Assembly (NCBI RefSeq): GCF_024741135.1
Contig: NZ_JANSUY010000015.1
Span: 78,945 to 142,944, forward strand
DNA from: Aquiflexum gelatinilyticum
GTDB lineage: Bacteria > Bacteroidota > Bacteroidia > Cytophagales > Cyclobacteriaceae
Direction: 5' to 3'
Length of the DNA: 64,000 bases
The first letter of the stretch is position 1. Every line of letters begins with the position of its first letter. Made by a program: the position numbers and the translations under genes. The notes under the pieces are model-generated. The model saw only the letters and a list, made by a program, of their open reading frames with translations. It did no database searches and was not told the origin of the DNA. Below, in pieces: positions 62,545-64,000 of this stretch.

Positions 62545-63195
62545 TTCTACAAAATCAGATTTGATCGACCTTGAAGTATATATCAATAAATAAATAATCA
62601 CAATCAGAATCACCAACGCGGCCACTTCAAACTGTGCCCAAATTTTGGATCTATTGACCACTTTTTCTGAATTAGTCGCCAATTTTTTCCCCTCCTCAAT
62701 TTGGATCAAAGAGAGCTTCTCCAAATCCAAAATCGCCTTTTCAATATAAGAATTGTATTCTTTGACTTTATCTGCATTTATTCCAGATTCCTCAGAATAA
62801 AGGGATTGATAATCAGCAATCCTAAGATTTTCCTGAATAATCTTTTTGAAATCCGTCAAGAAGCCAGCCTCGGCAATGGTCAATTTGGTGTCTTCAAACT
62901 CCTTGACAAGGTTCAAGATATCGGATTCAAAAGTACTGATTTCATCCACTACGTGGCTGTAATCACTTTCGAACTGACAATGGTTCACCAATAGCTTGAT
63001 TCTAAACAGCTTTTCGGAAATTGAAAAAATATAGCTTTCAACTACCAACCTGTCTTCATAAAACGATACGAAAGAATTTCCAAGCTCATTAAAATTTCTT
63101 CTTTCAAGTATATTTTTTCCAAAAATCATAACAATCAAAACTGTCAGGATAATGGCAACTTTCAATTTTGTTTTTTGGATAGTAGTTCTGGACAT
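62542..63195 (-). CDS. Four-helix-bundle sensor-like membrane protein without output domain
   Basis: This 217-residue protein has a membrane segment near each end (about 12-28 and 188-207) and a long helical periplasmic region between. The helices (YEDRLVVESYIFSISEKLFRIK, ESDILNLVKEFEDTKLT, KEYNSYIEKAILDLEKLS) resemble the four-helix-bundle sensor of methyl-accepting chemotaxis proteins. The chain ends 10 residues after the second membrane segment, with no HAMP, kinase or methylation domain. It could sense and signal to a partner protein, or act alone. I do not recognise a specific family. Confidence 0.72.
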   Translation of the reverse strand: MSRTTIQKTKLKVAIILTVLIVMIFGKNILERRNFNELGNSFVSFYEDRLVVESYIFSISEKLFRIKLLVNHCQFESDYSHVVDEISTFESDILNLVKEFEDTKLTIAEAGFLTDFKKIIQENLRIADYQSLYSEESGINADKVKEYNSYIEKAILDLEKLSLIQIEEGKKLATNSEKVVNRSKIWAQFEVAALVILIVIIYLLIYTSRSIKSDFVE

Positions 63196-63364
63196 AATTT
63201 GCGCTTGTTAGGAGTAGGTTCAAACCTCACTAAAAGAGTTTACTCAAGAAGGTAGATATGGTTACAGAAATTTAAACCGAATTAAATTTTTTAGATCCAA
63301 ATAACCTAAAAATCCTGACATTATTTAGCTTTTTAAATCTATTGAAAAATGGGTTGAGGTTAAA

Positions 63365-63396
63365 AAAACAAAAAACCTCCCTTTTAAGGAGGTTTT
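63365..63396 (-). terminator. Terminator of the tRNA cluster
   Basis: On the minus strand a 9-bp stem (AAAACCTCC with GGAGGTTTT) is followed by TTGTTTTTTT, one base beyond the last tRNA. Confidence 0.88.
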
Positions 63397-63397
63397 G

Positions 63398-63470
63398 TGA
63401 TCCCGCTGGGATTCGAACCCAGGACCCATACATTAAAAGTGTATTGCTCTACCAGCTGAGCTACGGAATC
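63398..63470 (-). tRNA. tRNA-Lys (anticodon UUU), copy A
   Basis: The 73-nt sequence folds into a complete cloverleaf: acceptor arms GATTCCG and CGGGATC (one G-U), anticodon arm ATACA-CTTTTAA-TGTAT, T loop TTCGAAT, discriminator A. CCA is not encoded. It is identical to the copy at 63772-63844. Confidence 0.95.
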
Positions 63471-63534
63471 ATTTCTTTTTTTATAATCGCCATTGACTTA
63501 AGCTGAGACGAACAGAGACAGTCAATAATAAGTC

Positions 63535-63558
63535 GAGCATCCCTTTGGAGAGATGCTC
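63535..63558. repeat. Hairpin in the spacer between tRNA-Arg and tRNA-Lys
   Basis: GAGCATC (63535-63541) and GATGCTC (63552-63558) pair perfectly around a 10-nt loop. It may help processing of the precursor. Confidence 0.45.
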
Positions 63559-63572
63559 TTCAAGTCTTTATG

Positions 63573-63646
63573 TGATCCTGTCAGGAATCGAACCTGAAAC
63601 CTACTGCTTAGAAGGCAGTTGCTCTATCCAATTGAGCTACAGGACC
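63573..63646 (-). tRNA. tRNA-Arg (anticodon UCU)
   Basis: A 74-nt cloverleaf with acceptor arms GGTCCTG and CAGGATC, anticodon arm ACTGC-CTTCTAA-GCAGT, and T loop TTCGATT. CCA is not encoded. Confidence 0.95.
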
Positions 63647-63656
63647 GGCAATATTG

Positions 63657-63730
63657 TCGGGGTGGCAGGATTCGAACCTACGACCTCCACATCCCAAATG
63701 TGGCGCGATACCGGGCTACGCTACACCCCG
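63657..63730 (-). tRNA. tRNA-Pro (anticodon UGG)
   Basis: A 74-nt cloverleaf with acceptor arms CGGGGTG and CACCCCG, anticodon arm CCACA-TTTGGGA-TGTGG, and T loop TTCGAAT. CCA is not encoded. Confidence 0.95.
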
Positions 63731-63771
63731 AACTTATTCAATCTGTTTTGAAAAACCCTTTGATTTCTCAG

Positions 63772-63844
63772 TGATCCCGCTGGGATTCGAACCCAGGACC
63801 CATACATTAAAAGTGTATTGCTCTACCAGCTGAGCTACGGAATC
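63772..63844 (-). tRNA. tRNA-Lys (anticodon UUU), copy B
   Basis: The same 73-nt sequence as the copy at 63398-63470. It is the first gene of the cluster in the direction of transcription. Confidence 0.95.
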
Positions 63845-63937
63845 ATTTGCTTTTTTTATCTTTCTGATAGTTATCAGGCGAGATAATCAGTTACGAATTG
63901 ATTTGTTTTTTTTTAAATCATTCCCGTAATTGGAGTG

Positions 63938-63969
63938 CAAATTTAAGCCTCTGAATTTAAAATGCCAAA
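63938..63969 (-). promoter_or_regulatory. Promoter of the tRNA cluster
   Basis: On the minus strand a -33 TTTG (63966-63969) and a -7 TAAATTTG (63938-63945) are separated by 20 bp. This is a full match to the Bacteroidetes TTTG-N19-23-TAnnTTTG promoter, about 95 bp before the first tRNA. Confidence 0.8.
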
Positions 63970-64000
63970 CCTAAACCGAATCTTTCTTACAAAATTTATA

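Noticed and set aside
63545..63751. 68-residue frame across the tRNA genes
   Set aside because: It is the translated antisense strand of two tRNA genes, a common false call.

Overview
The window looks like a chromosomal segment of a Bacteroidetes (Bacteroidota) bacterium, most likely order Cytophagales and probably close to the Cyclobacteriaceae. The reasons are three proteins with type IX secretion (type B, gliding-motility-type) C-terminal domains next to a PorP/SprF protein, many lipoproteins, signal peptides that place Gln at the mature N-terminus, a TAnnTTTG promoter ahead of the tRNA genes, and weak Shine-Dalgarno sequences. No phage, transposase, CRISPR array or rRNA operon was seen.

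Layout. 1-6.1 kb: the 3' part of sbcC, a secreted metallophosphoesterase preceded by paired palindromes, and dinB. 6.3-13.2 kb: a GH16 lipoprotein, a CsbD-like protein, homogentisate dioxygenase, a PafA-type phosphatase, an exported aminopeptidase P and a UbiA prenyltransferase. 13.3-18.2 kb: purN, purH, cysS and a glutaminyl-cyclase-like M28 lipoprotein. 18.2-24.2 kb: a LacI regulator with galM and galK, facing a GH140-like hydrolase and an MFS transporter. 24.3-38.4 kb: three large type B T9SS cargo proteins that share one architecture, interrupted by yaaA, and a divergent porP/sprF-type gene. 38.4-53.2 kb: mixed genes including an M48 protease, a PhyH-type dioxygenase, a first GMC dehydrogenase pair, a membrane LytTR regulator, an intradiol dioxygenase fused to a thioredoxin-like domain, and a lipoprotein pyrophosphatase. 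53.3-62.5 kb: a divergent sugar-oxidation locus. 62.5-64 kb: a sensor-like membrane protein and a Lys-Pro-Arg-Lys tRNA cluster.

The most interesting unit is the 53.3-62.5 kb locus. The leftward operon encodes a Gfo/Idh oxidoreductase, a TIM-barrel isomerase/epimerase, a cytochrome c lipoprotein and a DUF1080 (3-keto-disaccharide hydrolase family) lipoprotein. The rightward operon encodes an MFS permease, a Tat-exported TIM-barrel protein, a GMC dehydrogenase with a Cys-x5-Cys-x3-Cys motif, its Tat-lipoprotein small subunit and a third TIM-barrel protein. Together they fit a periplasmic pathway that oxidises a sugar at C3, passes electrons to cytochrome c, cleaves the 3-keto-glycoside, imports the product and reduces it. 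A second GMC/small-subunit pair lies at 41.7-43.9 kb. The pathway is an inference from family membership and gene order. Only parts of it are established in other bacteria, and the substrate is unknown.

All starts were chosen by eye. GTG/TTG starts and weak ribosome binding sites make several of them uncertain, as noted in the entries.
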